The notes: generated by a model from the letters alone, not told the origin. Shown: positions 6,628-16,471, numbered from the stretch's first letter. The stretch is DNA of 64,000 nucleotides from an uncultured Clostridia bacterium (GCA_934271275.1 CAKQRD010000007.1:1-64000); one strand, 5' to 3'. Numbers and translations: made by a program.

Positions 6628-8991
6628 TCACCGCGACAACACGGTCACGCTGTCGAAAGCTACGGTAAATTCCGCACCCGTTCTTATAACCAGCACGAAT
6701 TTTTGCAGTTTACCGTCTTTTTCGATATACTCGCGAGCGGTCTTTATCAGCGGCAACAGGTCTATTTCCACCCATTCGTTATACACGCCGGAAAGCGAGC
6801 CGTACTTTTCGTCCGCGCGTATGGCGTTCGTATCGTCGTCGTATATGCGCACGTTGCCCTTCGGCATAGTTCCGTCGCCCTGAATACACAGCCTTATTTT
6901 CACCGATTCGAGCTTGTCTATATCGTAGTCGTCCGCAAAGCCTATTCCTACCGACACGAAATTATCGGACTTTCTCGAAAACACTACTCCGCCGTAACCC
7001 GTCGGCAAAAGCGACGGATTTTGGTCTGCCGTCGCGGCTAATCTGTTTACTGCGGGAGTATTTACCGTTGCGTCGAAATTTTTGCCGCCCAAATCGTACG
7101 TGCGTTTAACGTATCGCGGAATTATTCTGCTTTCCTCCGCGCCGCATTCGCAAAACCGCTTTTCCAGCCCTTCGGCTTCTTCGGTAGCCTCTTTAATCGT
7201 TTGCCACTCGCCGAAAACGTGACCGCTTACGGGGATAATTTCCGTTTCGTATATGCCGCACGCGCAATAACGACGTTTTTCGCCCGTTCTCTGACAGCTC
7301 CCTTTATCGATGATTTCCCATTCGCCGTACTCGTGGTCTTGCGTTGCGAACATTATGTGTCTTATAGAACGCAAATCGTAATCGGTCAGCCCAACTACCG
7401 TTTTCAGATAGTTTTCGATAGCGTCTTTCAGTTCGCCGCTTTCCGTTCCGTATTTTTTCAGTATATAATTATACGTTCTGTCGAACGAAACGAGGTTATC
7501 CGTATTGTCCTGCATTGCCCCGTCGCCGAAAAACGCGTGCGTGCCGTTCGATTCCGTTATATCCGCACGCCATCTTCTGCCTTGGTAGAAAGACGTTATC
7601 TCAAAATCCGCGGCAAGGTCTTCGTAAGAAGCCCCCAAAAAACCGTTAAGCAAAAAACCTATCGTTCCCGTTCTGTCCGCTCCCGCCGAGCAATGAAAAA
7701 CTATCGGATAGTTGCGTTTATCCGCAAACAGCTTAAAAATGCTTTTAAGATTGTCCGTGTATTGTTTTTGCCACGGTCGCGAATCGGTCATATCGGGAAA
7801 AAGATAGTCCCATTGCAGTATGCCGAGCTTGTATTTCGTAATGTTTTTGTCTATCGTGGGCGTCGTGCTTTCAAACCTTAAATCTATTTCCGTTTTGATT
7901 CCGAGCTCTTCCGAAAGTATTTTCCTCGCCTCGTCGTTTGCCGTGAATATTTCCGGCGAACGGTATATCAAACCGTATCCGATCGTGCCGTAAGGGGTGG
8001 TCTTTCCGCCCTCGTCGCGCACGTTGTTGACGTTCCCGCAATAAATCGCGCGAAGCGGTTCGGTCACTTTGAAGGCGTCTTTTTTCAAAACGTTCCCGTC
8101 TTCGTCGCGCACGGTGTATGAGTAAACGATTTGCGGTACGGGATTATAAAATTTCGTTTCGGGCTTATTCGCGTTTATCGAAAACGTTTCCTCGCCGCTC
8201 TCGTTTGCGAACGTCACCGTGAATTTATCCGCTCCGTACACGTTCTCCCATTCGAGCTTAACGCCGGAAGGATCGGAAGCGACTTTGTATTCCGAATGAT
8301 ATTCGTAAAGATATTCGGCTTTGTTGTTCGCTTCGAGATAACCTCTCACTTCTTCGGGCAGAACGTTCGCCGTGCCGCCGTTATAAAACGCGGTGGTATC
8401 CCGCTTGTAGCTTGCCATAAGTTTTATATCACCTTCCGAACCGCCGCGAATAACGTAGTTTTTTACCGCGGAAACAACGCCGTCCGACCAACCCTCGAAA
8501 ACGTAGCCCGCCTTGTACGGATTTTTTATCGCTACGTCGTCGTCGGTGTTTTTGTACGCGACGGGATTCGCCTCTCCGAATATCTCGCCGCCGTCGGTTT
8601 CGTACGTTATCGTAAAGCTTTTTTCCTGCGAAAGTTCGGGTATGGTTTCGGTTTCGACCGCGGCGCAGACGGAACATACGCGTTCTTTTTTGCCGTCCTC
8701 GCCAACGCTCGGTTTTATAACCGTTTTCCATTCGCCGAATTTATGTCCCGAAGCCTTTATTTCAAGGTCGGAAAGCTCTTTTTCGTTCCTGTCGAAATGC
8801 TTGCCGCACTTTTTGCAGTCTTTATGTCCTTTTATTCCGTCTCCCGAACAGGTTGCGGCTACGCCTTCCTGCCACGCGCCGAAAACGTGAACGCACCTGT
8901 CCGCCGCGTTCTTGCCGGAACACGCCGATAGCGCGGCGACCGCAATCACGCACAGCGCGCACGCCAGAACGGCTTTCCTTAATAATTTCAT
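6628..8991 (-). CDS. Phosphatase lipoprotein (PtpB/LipA-type) with CxxC modules
   Basis: 787 aa. A lipoprotein signal has its lipobox Cys at residue 24 (ALSAC). Two modules with HxFGxW and paired CxxCG follow (about 33-115), then a Listeria-Bacteroides type beta repeat (about 125-195) and an FN3-like segment (about 240-320). Next comes a Y_phosphatase3 domain with HCSAGADRTG, Cys near 434. Two more CxxC modules (about 550-625) and a C-terminal jelly-roll-like domain complete it. It would act on the outer face of the membrane. The P-loop is intact, so it should hydrolyse a phosphomonoester: a tyrosine, lipid or sugar phosphate, not determined. It is the last gene of the operon from 24112, with GGAGGAG 6 nt before its ATG, and sits behind a weak terminator-like hairpin. 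Confidence 0.88.
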   Translation of the reverse strand: MKLLRKAVLACALCVIAVAALSACSGKNAADRCVHVFGAWQEGVAATCSGDGIKGHKDCKKCGKHFDRNEKELSDLEIKASGHKFGEWKTVIKPSVGEDGKKERVCSVCAAVETETIPELSQEKSFTITYETDGGEIFGEANPVAYKNTDDDVAIKNPYKAGYVFEGWSDGVVSAVKNYVIRGGSEGDIKLMASYKRDTTAFYNGGTANVLPEEVRGYLEANNKAEYLYEYHSEYKVASDPSGVKLEWENVYGADKFTVTFANESGEETFSINANKPETKFYNPVPQIVYSYTVRDEDGNVLKKDAFKVTEPLRAIYCGNVNNVRDEGGKTTPYGTIGYGLIYRSPEIFTANDEARKILSEELGIKTEIDLRFESTTPTIDKNITKYKLGILQWDYLFPDMTDSRPWQKQYTDNLKSIFKLFADKRNYPIVFHCSAGADRTGTIGFLLNGFLGASYEDLAADFEITSFYQGRRWRADITESNGTHAFFGDGAMQDNTDNLVSFDRTYNYILKKYGTESGELKDAIENYLKTVVGLTDYDLRSIRHIMFATQDHEYGEWEIIDKGSCQRTGEKRRYCACGIYETEIIPVSGHVFGEWQTIKEATEEAEGLEKRFCECGAEESRIIPRYVKRTYDLGGKNFDATVNTPAVNRLAATADQNPSLLPTGYGGVVFSRKSDNFVSVGIGFADDYDIDKLESVKIRLCIQGDGTMPKGNVRIYDDDTNAIRADEKYGSLSGVYNEWVEIDLLPLIKTAREYIEKDGKLQKFVLVIRTGAEFTVAFDSVTVLSR

Positions 8992-9026
8992 TCTGTTCTC
9001 CTCCGTTATCGTTTTTTTATCGACTT

Positions 9027-9054
9027 AAAACGGGCGAAATTTTTCACTCGCCCG
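9027..9054 (-). terminator. Weak terminator-like hairpin inside the operon
   Basis: On the minus strand, the stem CGGGCGA / TCGCCCG with a 10-nt loop is followed by TTTT. It overlaps the stop of the DUF4838 gene and precedes the phosphatase gene, so it may lower expression of that last gene. Confidence 0.45.
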
Positions 9055-10873
9055 CCGCTTGGCTTATGCTTTTTTTATCTTCCGTTTTCACTTCCGACTC
9101 GGTAAACTCTACGTAACGCTTTAAGGTGTAGTGTTCACGCGCCGCGTCTATTTCCGCAAAGCGCGCGGTTTCGACAAACGCTTCCCTCGCTTTTGCCCTG
9201 TCCGTTTCGTTACCTTGCGGGAAATAATAATAATAATTCAGATACAATATATCGAGCGGCGTGGTTTTTACGCCGGCAAGCCTTTTCAGATATTTTTCTC
9301 TTTCTTCGCCGTCGTATCTTTCCGTAATCTTCTTTTCGCCCGTTTCTATCGCCTTTATCGCCTTTACGAGCATCTCGTACGGATTGTTTTCGCCGTTCGA
9401 GAAATTCCCGAAAGTCGTAAACCTAATATCCTCGTCGCGACTTACTCTTTCTGCGTAGTTAGAGGAAAACAGGTTTATAAGTTCTCTCACGTCGTCCGCC
9501 GCGACCGAATAATACCCGTCAAGATACTCGTCGATAAGTTGCGACGCGGGCAAACGGCTGCCGTTCATAATCTTGCGGTAAGCGTATGCGCGCGCGTTGC
9601 ATTGCCAGTTCTTTGCGCTGTCGTTAGAACCCTGTACGCACATATACGTTATGCCGTAATCCTTAAAACCCTTTACGTTGGCGTCTATATTCTTGAACGA
9701 ATCGTAAAACGCGAAATAATCGTTAAAAGCTATGTCGTACGCCCAGAACCAGAACTCTTTGGCTATTACCCTCCATTCGTTCATTATCTTCTCTATGCCC
9801 TCGTCCTGTTCGGGATCGAAATAGTCGTGCGCCGCGTTTGAAAACAGCGCGAATTGCATAATAAGATTTTCGTCCGCGATAACGGTATCGTCTATAGGCA
9901 AAATTTTTCCGTCTTCGTATTTTACGGGAGCGTCTTTGGTATAGTGGTAAGCAAAAGTCATTATTTTAATCGTTTTGCCGAGTTCCTTTTTCGCCCTCTC
10001 GTTCACCCCGCGAACAACCGCGTTGCAAAACCTGACGAGCAAGCCGCTTCGCTTATATTTTGCCGCAAGCTCTCTGTTCTTGTCGTCGTCGAAAAAATCC
10101 GCGCCGTCCTCTTGCGTAAGCGCGAAAACACGAACTTCGGGAAACGCGAGAACGTCTTTATACATCTCGTCGATAACCGATTTGACGACGCTTTCTTCCT
10201 TCGTTTCGTCAAGCGTTCCGTCGTCTTTCAAACCGTTCGTGATATCCACCGTCGTCATGTTTTCGTCGTTCACGACTATGTGCCGATAAAATTCGGGGTG
10301 GGTTTTGCCGTACTTTTCGTAGGGAACGTAGTAGTGAAAATTATGGCATACGTTTCTGCCGTACACTTCTACTCTCCCGCCGTGCGCTTCGTCCGGTTCG
10401 GTAAAAAGGTCTTTAATCCTGACTTTTGCCATAAAATCCTGATTCGACAGCTGCTGAAACGTATCCCCCACGAGATACGTGCGCATATCGAAAAGCGGTT
10501 CGTAAGAATACTCTTTAACGGTAAACGCCTCTTTTTTCGGAACGATTTCGCAGTCCGCGGTCAAAAACTTTACGCCGAGACATTCTTCCGCAAACGCGAA
10601 AGAAGCGTATACGACGGCTCTCTGAGTTTTGCCCGTTATCAGCACGTCTTCGCCGTCGTGTAAAATTTTAAAACCGTCCGTATACGGAGTATCGAGTTCG
10701 GAATCTACCACGAGCGAAATTTTGCGCTCGTTTTCTTTTTCTCCGACGGCAACGCCCGTCACGGCGTATAAATAGTTTTTTATCGCCGATACCGCAACGC
10801 GGCGAGGCTTTTCGTTAAGCCCTACCGCGTTTACGAAATATTTTTTAAGTTGTTCGTTCGTAATGGTAAGCAT
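9044..10873 (-). CDS. DUF4838-family protein, no signal peptide
   Basis: 609 aa. It resembles the DUF4838 portions of the proteins at 31073 and 43957, which are distantly related to alpha-glucuronidase-type enzymes. Shared features include SFAFAEECLGVKFLTADCE near residues 90-110, VCHNFHYYVPYEKYG, ALTQEDGADFF at the strand where the other two have QEDNDYW or QFDVIDG, and FWAYDIAFNDYFAFYDSF. The CxCxxC cluster of the secreted paralogues is missing. It starts at MLTITNEQ with no signal peptide and no clear Shine-Dalgarno sequence, 8 nt after the stop of the preceding gene, so it may be translated by coupling and stay in the cytoplasm. A role as a glycosidase on imported oligosaccharides is inferred only. 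Confidence 0.8.
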   Translation of the reverse strand: MLTITNEQLKKYFVNAVGLNEKPRRVAVSAIKNYLYAVTGVAVGEKENERKISLVVDSELDTPYTDGFKILHDGEDVLITGKTQRAVVYASFAFAEECLGVKFLTADCEIVPKKEAFTVKEYSYEPLFDMRTYLVGDTFQQLSNQDFMAKVRIKDLFTEPDEAHGGRVEVYGRNVCHNFHYYVPYEKYGKTHPEFYRHIVVNDENMTTVDITNGLKDDGTLDETKEESVVKSVIDEMYKDVLAFPEVRVFALTQEDGADFFDDDKNRELAAKYKRSGLLVRFCNAVVRGVNERAKKELGKTIKIMTFAYHYTKDAPVKYEDGKILPIDDTVIADENLIMQFALFSNAAHDYFDPEQDEGIEKIMNEWRVIAKEFWFWAYDIAFNDYFAFYDSFKNIDANVKGFKDYGITYMCVQGSNDSAKNWQCNARAYAYRKIMNGSRLPASQLIDEYLDGYYSVAADDVRELINLFSSNYAERVSRDEDIRFTTFGNFSNGENNPYEMLVKAIKAIETGEKKITERYDGEEREKYLKRLAGVKTTPLDILYLNYYYYFPQGNETDRAKAREAFVETARFAEIDAAREHYTLKRYVEFTESEVKTEDKKSISQAAGE

Positions 10874-10881
10874 AAGTAAAA

Positions 10882-12375
10882 TTATTTAAGGACTACGAGA
10901 ACGCCTTCTCCCGCTTCAAGCGTAAGCGGAAGTTTAGTAGCCGCCACTTCGCTCGAAACGGCGCGCTGAATAACCTCATATCCGTATTTTTTGTCAAAGT
11001 TAAGGGTTACGTTCGCCTTTTCTTTTCTCGAATAGTTCACGACGTACAAGGCCGTGCCGCCGAGGTAGTCAAAACAACCCACAAAGCAATCGTCTCCCGA
11101 TACCGAAGTAAGCTGGCGGAATTTTCCGTCGCGGATAAGTTCTTCTCTGTTCTCGTCCGTAGTTCTCGCAAGCGCGTTCGCTTTTTCGCCGTGAACGATC
11201 AGTCCGATATTCGCGCTGTTCATAAGAACGTGGTCGATAGCTTTTATCTGTTTGTTCGCTTTTTGCGCGTAGTAATACCATTCCGTCACGCTGCCGACCG
11301 CAGAAATAAGTCCGTTACGGTTAAAATCGTAAGTTCCGTCCGGCGCGTAAGCAAAGTGAAGCGGAGATATAAGCGGGAAATACTGTATCGCTTTACAGCC
11401 GTAGCAAAGCGCGATATTTACGTCGAACAAAAGCTCGCCTTCGTTCGGGTAGTAATCCACAGATTCCTTTTCTATCGATTCGTCGTTCCATTGCCCGCCT
11501 GCCTGCAACATTCTCCACAAAGGTATGTTGTTTTTCTGCGCGAGAGAACGCACGGAAGAAAGAGTCGGGAACATTATGCTCAAATCTTTATCCGGAGTAT
11601 CTTTCTGAGTATAGAAATAACCGGTTGACGACAGGAACGGCACTTTTACATCGCTGAAAATCTTCTCGAAATACTGCTCCTGCGTTATGTTTTCTCTCCA
11701 GCCGCCGTATGTGAGATCTCCGCCGCCGTAGCCCAGCGCGTTGACGTACATCTGCATATCACCGCGCCCTATTTCGCGCACCATTCTGCTGACTTCGGCA
11801 AGCCCGTCCAGCTGATACCAGAACGGTTCGTCCGTGCCGCGTATGCCGAGCAACGAATCGTAAGAGAAAAGTCTTTTCGCGCTTTCGTAAAGTTCGCGCG
11901 TATCGAACGGGAGCGGATCTCCTTTACGGTACGCTTTCGAGAGCGGTTCTTCATCTCTTAATCTTCTTACCAAAGTATCGACGATCGCAACGTTTGCGAA
12001 CTGCCCGATACCGTACTTTTCGCCGAGTTCGAGAGAACGCATTACGCTTGCCTCCTGAACGTCCGCCGAATAAACTATCATATTCAGCCCCGCATCTGCG
12101 ATAAGGCTGAAATATTTATCGTCCACAAGCTGCGGAAACTGATACCCGTCTATGCTTCCGCCCGAATTGTACGGACCGTAGAATCCGCCGATAGGCATAA
12201 CGTCCGCGCCGCCGAGGTAGTCGAAAGAAAGCGTCGCATATTTTGCAGGCTCGCCCTTTTCGGTAATATAGTAATTGTCGTTTTTAAGAGGTTCTACTTT
12301 TACCGAAGAACACCCCGCGAAAGTCGCGCCGAAAACGGCGAACGCCGCTATGCAGGAAATCAATCTTTTTTTCAT
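10882..12375 (-). CDS. Glycosidase-like TIM-barrel lipoprotein
   Basis: 497 aa with lipobox FAGC (Cys22). After about 55 residues come GGFYGPYNSGG, then DAGLNMIVYSAD, LLGIRGTDEPFWYQ with the DEP motif, and MYVNALGYGGG, in the order expected for successive barrel strands. The C-terminal 80 residues look like a small beta domain that often ends such enzymes. It is related to the N-terminal half of the product at 62-2611. AGGAGG 10 nt upstream lies inside the end of the preceding gene, one base from its stop, so the two are coupled. Family and substrate are not recognised with certainty; a GH5/GH42-like clan A fold is my best guess. It would sit on the outer membrane face next to the importer of the same operon. 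Confidence 0.75.
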   Translation of the reverse strand: MKKRLISCIAAFAVFGATFAGCSSVKVEPLKNDNYYITEKGEPAKYATLSFDYLGGADVMPIGGFYGPYNSGGSIDGYQFPQLVDDKYFSLIADAGLNMIVYSADVQEASVMRSLELGEKYGIGQFANVAIVDTLVRRLRDEEPLSKAYRKGDPLPFDTRELYESAKRLFSYDSLLGIRGTDEPFWYQLDGLAEVSRMVREIGRGDMQMYVNALGYGGGDLTYGGWRENITQEQYFEKIFSDVKVPFLSSTGYFYTQKDTPDKDLSIMFPTLSSVRSLAQKNNIPLWRMLQAGGQWNDESIEKESVDYYPNEGELLFDVNIALCYGCKAIQYFPLISPLHFAYAPDGTYDFNRNGLISAVGSVTEWYYYAQKANKQIKAIDHVLMNSANIGLIVHGEKANALARTTDENREELIRDGKFRQLTSVSGDDCFVGCFDYLGGTALYVVNYSRKEKANVTLNFDKKYGYEVIQRAVSSEVAATKLPLTLEAGEGVLVVLK

Positions 12376-12376
12376 A

Positions 12377-14014
12377 TTAACCGTTCCTCCTCTTTTCCGC
12401 GCGGAAAAATATCAGCGTCGCGCCGACCGCGATTATCGCGGCAATCAACGCAATATCGGAAGATTCAAGCGAAGAAGCGCAACCGCCGCCCGATTCCGAA
12501 ACGGATATAAGGTCCTCGTTGCTCCACGTGTCGGTATACTTAAAGTCTTCCGCTTGTTTCATTCCGTTTTCTTCGTAAGTTATCGTAACGATTTTCGGTG
12601 CGATGTCTTTGTTCACGATTTTGATATTGTCTATCGTATAGCCCGTGTAAACGTAGGATATTATCGCAACGCTGCCGTAAGGCGTATACCCCAGATCAAA
12701 TTCTACAAGCGGCACCGCAGGGAAAGATTCGCTGTCGGAAAGCTTATACCACAGCCCGAATTTCCCGTCCTGCATGGTAACTTTATAGTTATAAATTCTG
12801 CCTGCGTTGTCCTTGTTTAAAATCTGCATTTCGGGAGCTTTATAAGCTTCGGGATAAGATACTAAAAAGTTCCCGTCCACCGCATACAAGTCCGGATAAG
12901 GATTATATACTCTCATCGCGTCTTCTCTTGCAAGCATCGTTAAAAGCACGCTGCCACGTGCGTGGTTATCGAAAACGCCTCTGTTTTCTTCCGCTCCGAT
13001 AGATATACCGAACCACGAATTGTTTACCGCGGGGGTAAGCACGTTGCCGTTATCGTCTAACTTGTCTTCTCTCTGCGCGTCCACGAGGTCGAAGGTCAGC
13101 TCGAAGTTGGAATAGCGGTAAACGGTGCTTATAAAGCTGGATAAAACGTCGAATTTAAGCGCGCCGTTCTCAACGTAGCAACCGCCCGAATAACCGCCTG
13201 TTTCCTCGTTCAGCGCACGGCTGAAAAATGCGTTCCTGTTATAATGTCCGTTATCGAAATTTTCGGTTATCTCAAGCGGCGTTTCCGCGTTAAAATAGCG
13301 GAACGCTTTGATTTTTATCGAGGAAATTTCCGCCGTGCATTTTCCGTTTTGCCCGATAACCGTATAACCTTCGGTCGAGTGTCCGAAGTTCAGCGGGGAG
13401 TTTTCGTCGTTTAAAAGCGCGACTTTAGAACTGCCCGCCGCGGAAATATCCGCCGCCATAACGCCGTCCGCTTTAAGCGAAGCTTTAACGGTAAACTTTG
13501 CCCCGAACGAAAGACGGTCGACCGAAATCGGCTCTGCGATTTTCACCTCGCCGTTTTCGGAAAATCTCGAAACGCCGACTTTCAACGCGTCTTCGGTCTT
13601 TACGAAATAAATTTCCGTACTGCCCGTCGAACCGAGCTTGCCTTCTATGTCGTTTATGCCGAACGCCAGCGCGAAGCGGTTTCCTTCCTCGGTGGGTATA
13701 TCGTCTATTTTCATCGTATATTCCGCGTTGAAAATATCTTCCATCCCGTAATCGGAATAATCCTGTATTTTAGTGGTTGCCACTAATCTGCCGCTGCTTC
13801 TCACGTCGTTGTCGAAAACGATTTTTCCGTCCTTGCCTTTAACTTGCCCGTAATTAAGCCATTTAGCTACGTCTATTCCCGAAGATATGCTCGATTTATC
13901 CGCAACGGTCAGAGTAGACGACCCTGCGTGAGCCGCCGAGGGAGAAAGAATCGGAACGACACAAAGCACAAACGCCGCAATCAGCGGACATAACGTCTTT
14001 ACTATTTTTTTCAT
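12377..14014 (-). CDS. Surface protein with LamG-like domains and GC-type C-terminal anchor
   Basis: 545 aa. A signal peptide ends near residue 31 (SAAHA). Two beta-rich halves resemble concanavalin-like jelly rolls; the second runs from ITENFDNGHYNRN to YTIDNIKIVNKD. The C-terminus is GGGCASS, a hydrophobic helix and the basic tail EKRRNG, matching the anchor seen in five other proteins here. It lies between the sugar-binding lipoprotein gene and the glycosidase-like lipoprotein gene, so a role in binding the glycan at the cell surface is likely. Confidence 0.75.
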   Translation of the reverse strand: MKKIVKTLCPLIAAFVLCVVPILSPSAAHAGSSTLTVADKSSISSGIDVAKWLNYGQVKGKDGKIVFDNDVRSSGRLVATTKIQDYSDYGMEDIFNAEYTMKIDDIPTEEGNRFALAFGINDIEGKLGSTGSTEIYFVKTEDALKVGVSRFSENGEVKIAEPISVDRLSFGAKFTVKASLKADGVMAADISAAGSSKVALLNDENSPLNFGHSTEGYTVIGQNGKCTAEISSIKIKAFRYFNAETPLEITENFDNGHYNRNAFFSRALNEETGGYSGGCYVENGALKFDVLSSFISTVYRYSNFELTFDLVDAQREDKLDDNGNVLTPAVNNSWFGISIGAEENRGVFDNHARGSVLLTMLAREDAMRVYNPYPDLYAVDGNFLVSYPEAYKAPEMQILNKDNAGRIYNYKVTMQDGKFGLWYKLSDSESFPAVPLVEFDLGYTPYGSVAIISYVYTGYTIDNIKIVNKDIAPKIVTITYEENGMKQAEDFKYTDTWSNEDLISVSESGGGCASSLESSDIALIAAIIAVGATLIFFRAEKRRNG

Positions 14015-14043
14015 CGTTATTCTCCTTTATCGAAGTCGATCCT

Positions 14044-15594
14044 TTATGGTTTTATTTCTTCGTACCCCGCTGCGTTGAGCCACTTCGACCAGTTTTGCGT
14101 TACGTTGCCCTCGAAATCTTTCCAGATTTCGGCGGCGCTCTTGGGATTATCGCCGCGGCTCATAAGCAACACTACGTTAAGCTCGCCGTAAACTTTCATA
14201 ACGTTGTTGGTAAACATCGGACTTACAGCGTTTCCGTCGGTAACGTAAACGAGCTTCGAGGAATCGTTGTACAACCGTTTTTCGTTTTCCGTCCAACCTT
14301 CCGTATTTATCTTGGACTCGTCGGTGATTCTCGCCGTCGCGGAAGCGTGCGTCGCGTTTATGAATCTGGAAAGCCCTTCGTCCGAATAATAGTACTTAAT
14401 AAACTTTTTAACGCCTTCTTTCGCGTTGGTATATTTATTCACTATAAGCGAGTGATCGCTGCCGTTCTGGTACGTCAATCTTCTCGCGTCGAAAACGGTA
14501 TCCCAGTCTTTTTGAGTTATTTCGTAATCGTCTCCGCTCAAAACGACGTCCGCGCCGTTATCGAGAACTTCGTCTACCGCCGTTACCACCGCCGCAAGCT
14601 CCTCATCGTCCTCGATCGATTCGCATTTATCTATTATCGCGTTGATAACCGGCGTGCGCATAATTCTGAAGTCTTTGGTTTTGCTGCCGCTTCCCTCCGC
14701 TTCGTTATACATCCAGGTTCCGTTTACCATCATTGCTGCCTTACCCTGCACGAACTTGGTCTGCGCCTCGTCTTTCTTGGTGGAGTTAGATTTATATAAT
14801 AACGTTTCGTCACTAAAAATCGCCGTCATCGCTTCGAGCGCGGCGTATTTACCGTCAGTCTTGCTGGTATAAACCTCTTTTGAGGGCGATTTACCGTCCG
14901 CGTCTTTAAGCATAAGCCACGTATCGTTATAATAATCGATTCCGGAATACTGCGCCATCCACGCTTTTACAAGATAAGAATAGTATCCGCCGTCAACGAA
15001 AGTTACGAACGGAGTGAAATTTTCGTGATCGTATCTTTTGTCGTTCAGAAGCGACTGCGTCAGCATCTGAAGCTGCTTCGAGGTCTTGGGAACTTTGTAA
15101 TCTTTTCCGTTTATAATATCGGCGTTATACATAATTCCCGTGATACCGCCCGCCCAGCCGAGCATATTCAGAGAGCCGTCCGGATTTTTTAGCGAACGGA
15201 AAAGCTGTTCGTCGTATTTTTCCGCGATGGTTTTGTCCTCTCCGTCGATTTTTTCGTTCACCACGTCTTCGAGATTCATAAACAAATCGCGATAATTTTT
15301 TAAATTGTCCTGCGAGTTGAAATAAATATCCGTGGAATCGTTTTTGCCGAGACGAAGGGTATTGACAAGAGTCGTAGAATTTGTAGAACCCTTTTTATAC
15401 GCGTTGTATTCGGGATATTTTTCGTTAAATCCGGCGATTATATCGTCTATAAACTTTTCGCCGAAACCCGCAATCCAAAAGGATATTTCGATATCCGTAG
15501 AGCTGTTGGCGGAAGGTTTTTTACACCCTGCGAAAGACGCGAGGGATATTACCGCTGCAAGAGCCACGGTTGCCGCTTTTATAAGTTTTTTCAT
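14044..15594 (-). CDS. Sugar ABC transporter substrate-binding lipoprotein
   Basis: 516 aa. Lipobox FAGC (Cys24) is followed by the family 1 extracellular solute-binding fold: EISFWIAGFGEKFIDDII, then IYFNSQDNL, GWAGGITGIMYNADII, and KFVQGKAAMMVNGTWMY at the second lobe. Two permease genes are immediately upstream. It should capture an oligosaccharide and deliver it to the importer. At 516 residues it is longer than a typical maltose-binding protein, as is common for binding proteins of large oligosaccharides. Confidence 0.92.
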   Translation of the reverse strand: MKKLIKAATVALAAVISLASFAGCKKPSANSSTDIEISFWIAGFGEKFIDDIIAGFNEKYPEYNAYKKGSTNSTTLVNTLRLGKNDSTDIYFNSQDNLKNYRDLFMNLEDVVNEKIDGEDKTIAEKYDEQLFRSLKNPDGSLNMLGWAGGITGIMYNADIINGKDYKVPKTSKQLQMLTQSLLNDKRYDHENFTPFVTFVDGGYYSYLVKAWMAQYSGIDYYNDTWLMLKDADGKSPSKEVYTSKTDGKYAALEAMTAIFSDETLLYKSNSTKKDEAQTKFVQGKAAMMVNGTWMYNEAEGSGSKTKDFRIMRTPVINAIIDKCESIEDDEELAAVVTAVDEVLDNGADVVLSGDDYEITQKDWDTVFDARRLTYQNGSDHSLIVNKYTNAKEGVKKFIKYYYSDEGLSRFINATHASATARITDESKINTEGWTENEKRLYNDSSKLVYVTDGNAVSPMFTNNVMKVYGELNVVLLMSRGDNPKSAAEIWKDFEGNVTQNWSKWLNAAGYEEIKP

Positions 15595-15595
15595 A

Positions 15596-16471
15596 TTACT
15601 CCTTTATTCCTCCAAGGGAAATGTTGCTCATAAGTATTTTATTGAAGAACGCGAATATTACGAGAGGCGGAATACAGGTTACGAAGTACGCCAGATAAAG
15701 TATGTCGAACCTGCCCATATTCGTGGCTTCCGTTTGAAACAGATAAATACCCGCAGACAGCGTGGGTAATTTATTCAGATACAACACCGCCGAAGCGTAG
15801 TTGTTCCATTCCGCCATCCATATAAGAAGGAACACCGCGCCGAACATAGGAAGCGCCTGCGGCAACATAACCTTAAAGAACACGGTATAGTCGCCCGCTC
15901 CGTCCATCTCCGCGGCTTCCGCGTAAGTATTGCTCACGTTCTGAAAAAACGCGTAGAAATACATATAGTTCACGCCGATACCCGTAAAACTCGTAAGTAT
16001 CATAAGTCTGCTGTTCAGCAAGCCGAGATCGTTCAGCAAAACGTACATACTGCCGCCGTTGCCGTAAATCGGCAAAATCATAGTAACGAGCGAGGCGATA
16101 AAATAAGCTCCCGCACCGGGGAATTTATATTTACAGGTAACGTACGCGAGAGTCGCCGTACTCATTGCCGAAAACAGCGCGCCTATAACCGAAAAGTATA
16201 CGCTGTTAAAAAGCATTCCCCAAAAGCTCGTTTCCGAAACGGACATCAGGCGCATCATCTCGCCGAAATGCTCGAAGTGCCACACGGTCGGAAGAGAAAA
16301 CGGACTGTCCACTATTTCGTCGTGCGTTCTCATTCCGGAAGAAAAACACCACCACAAACAGTATACGTAAGACAGCGCGAACGCCGCAAAAATTATAAAA
16401 ATCACGGTATACAGCACGCGTTCCGAAGGCGTTCTTCTTTGCCAGCCGAGAAAACCTTTCTTCGCTTTCAT
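15596..16471 (-). CDS. Carbohydrate ABC transporter permease, MalG/LacG type
   Basis: 291 aa with six predicted membrane helices and the EAA loop EAAEMDGAGDYTVFFKVMLP that contacts the ATPase. It overlaps the stop of the upstream permease by one base (TGATG), so the two are translationally coupled. No ATPase gene is present, so it presumably shares an MsmX-type ATPase encoded elsewhere. Confidence 0.95.
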   Translation of the reverse strand: MKAKKGFLGWQRRTPSERVLYTVIFIIFAAFALSYVYCLWWCFSSGMRTHDEIVDSPFSLPTVWHFEHFGEMMRLMSVSETSFWGMLFNSVYFSVIGALFSAMSTATLAYVTCKYKFPGAGAYFIASLVTMILPIYGNGGSMYVLLNDLGLLNSRLMILTSFTGIGVNYMYFYAFFQNVSNTYAEAAEMDGAGDYTVFFKVMLPQALPMFGAVFLLIWMAEWNNYASAVLYLNKLPTLSAGIYLFQTEATNMGRFDILYLAYFVTCIPPLVIFAFFNKILMSNISLGGIKE

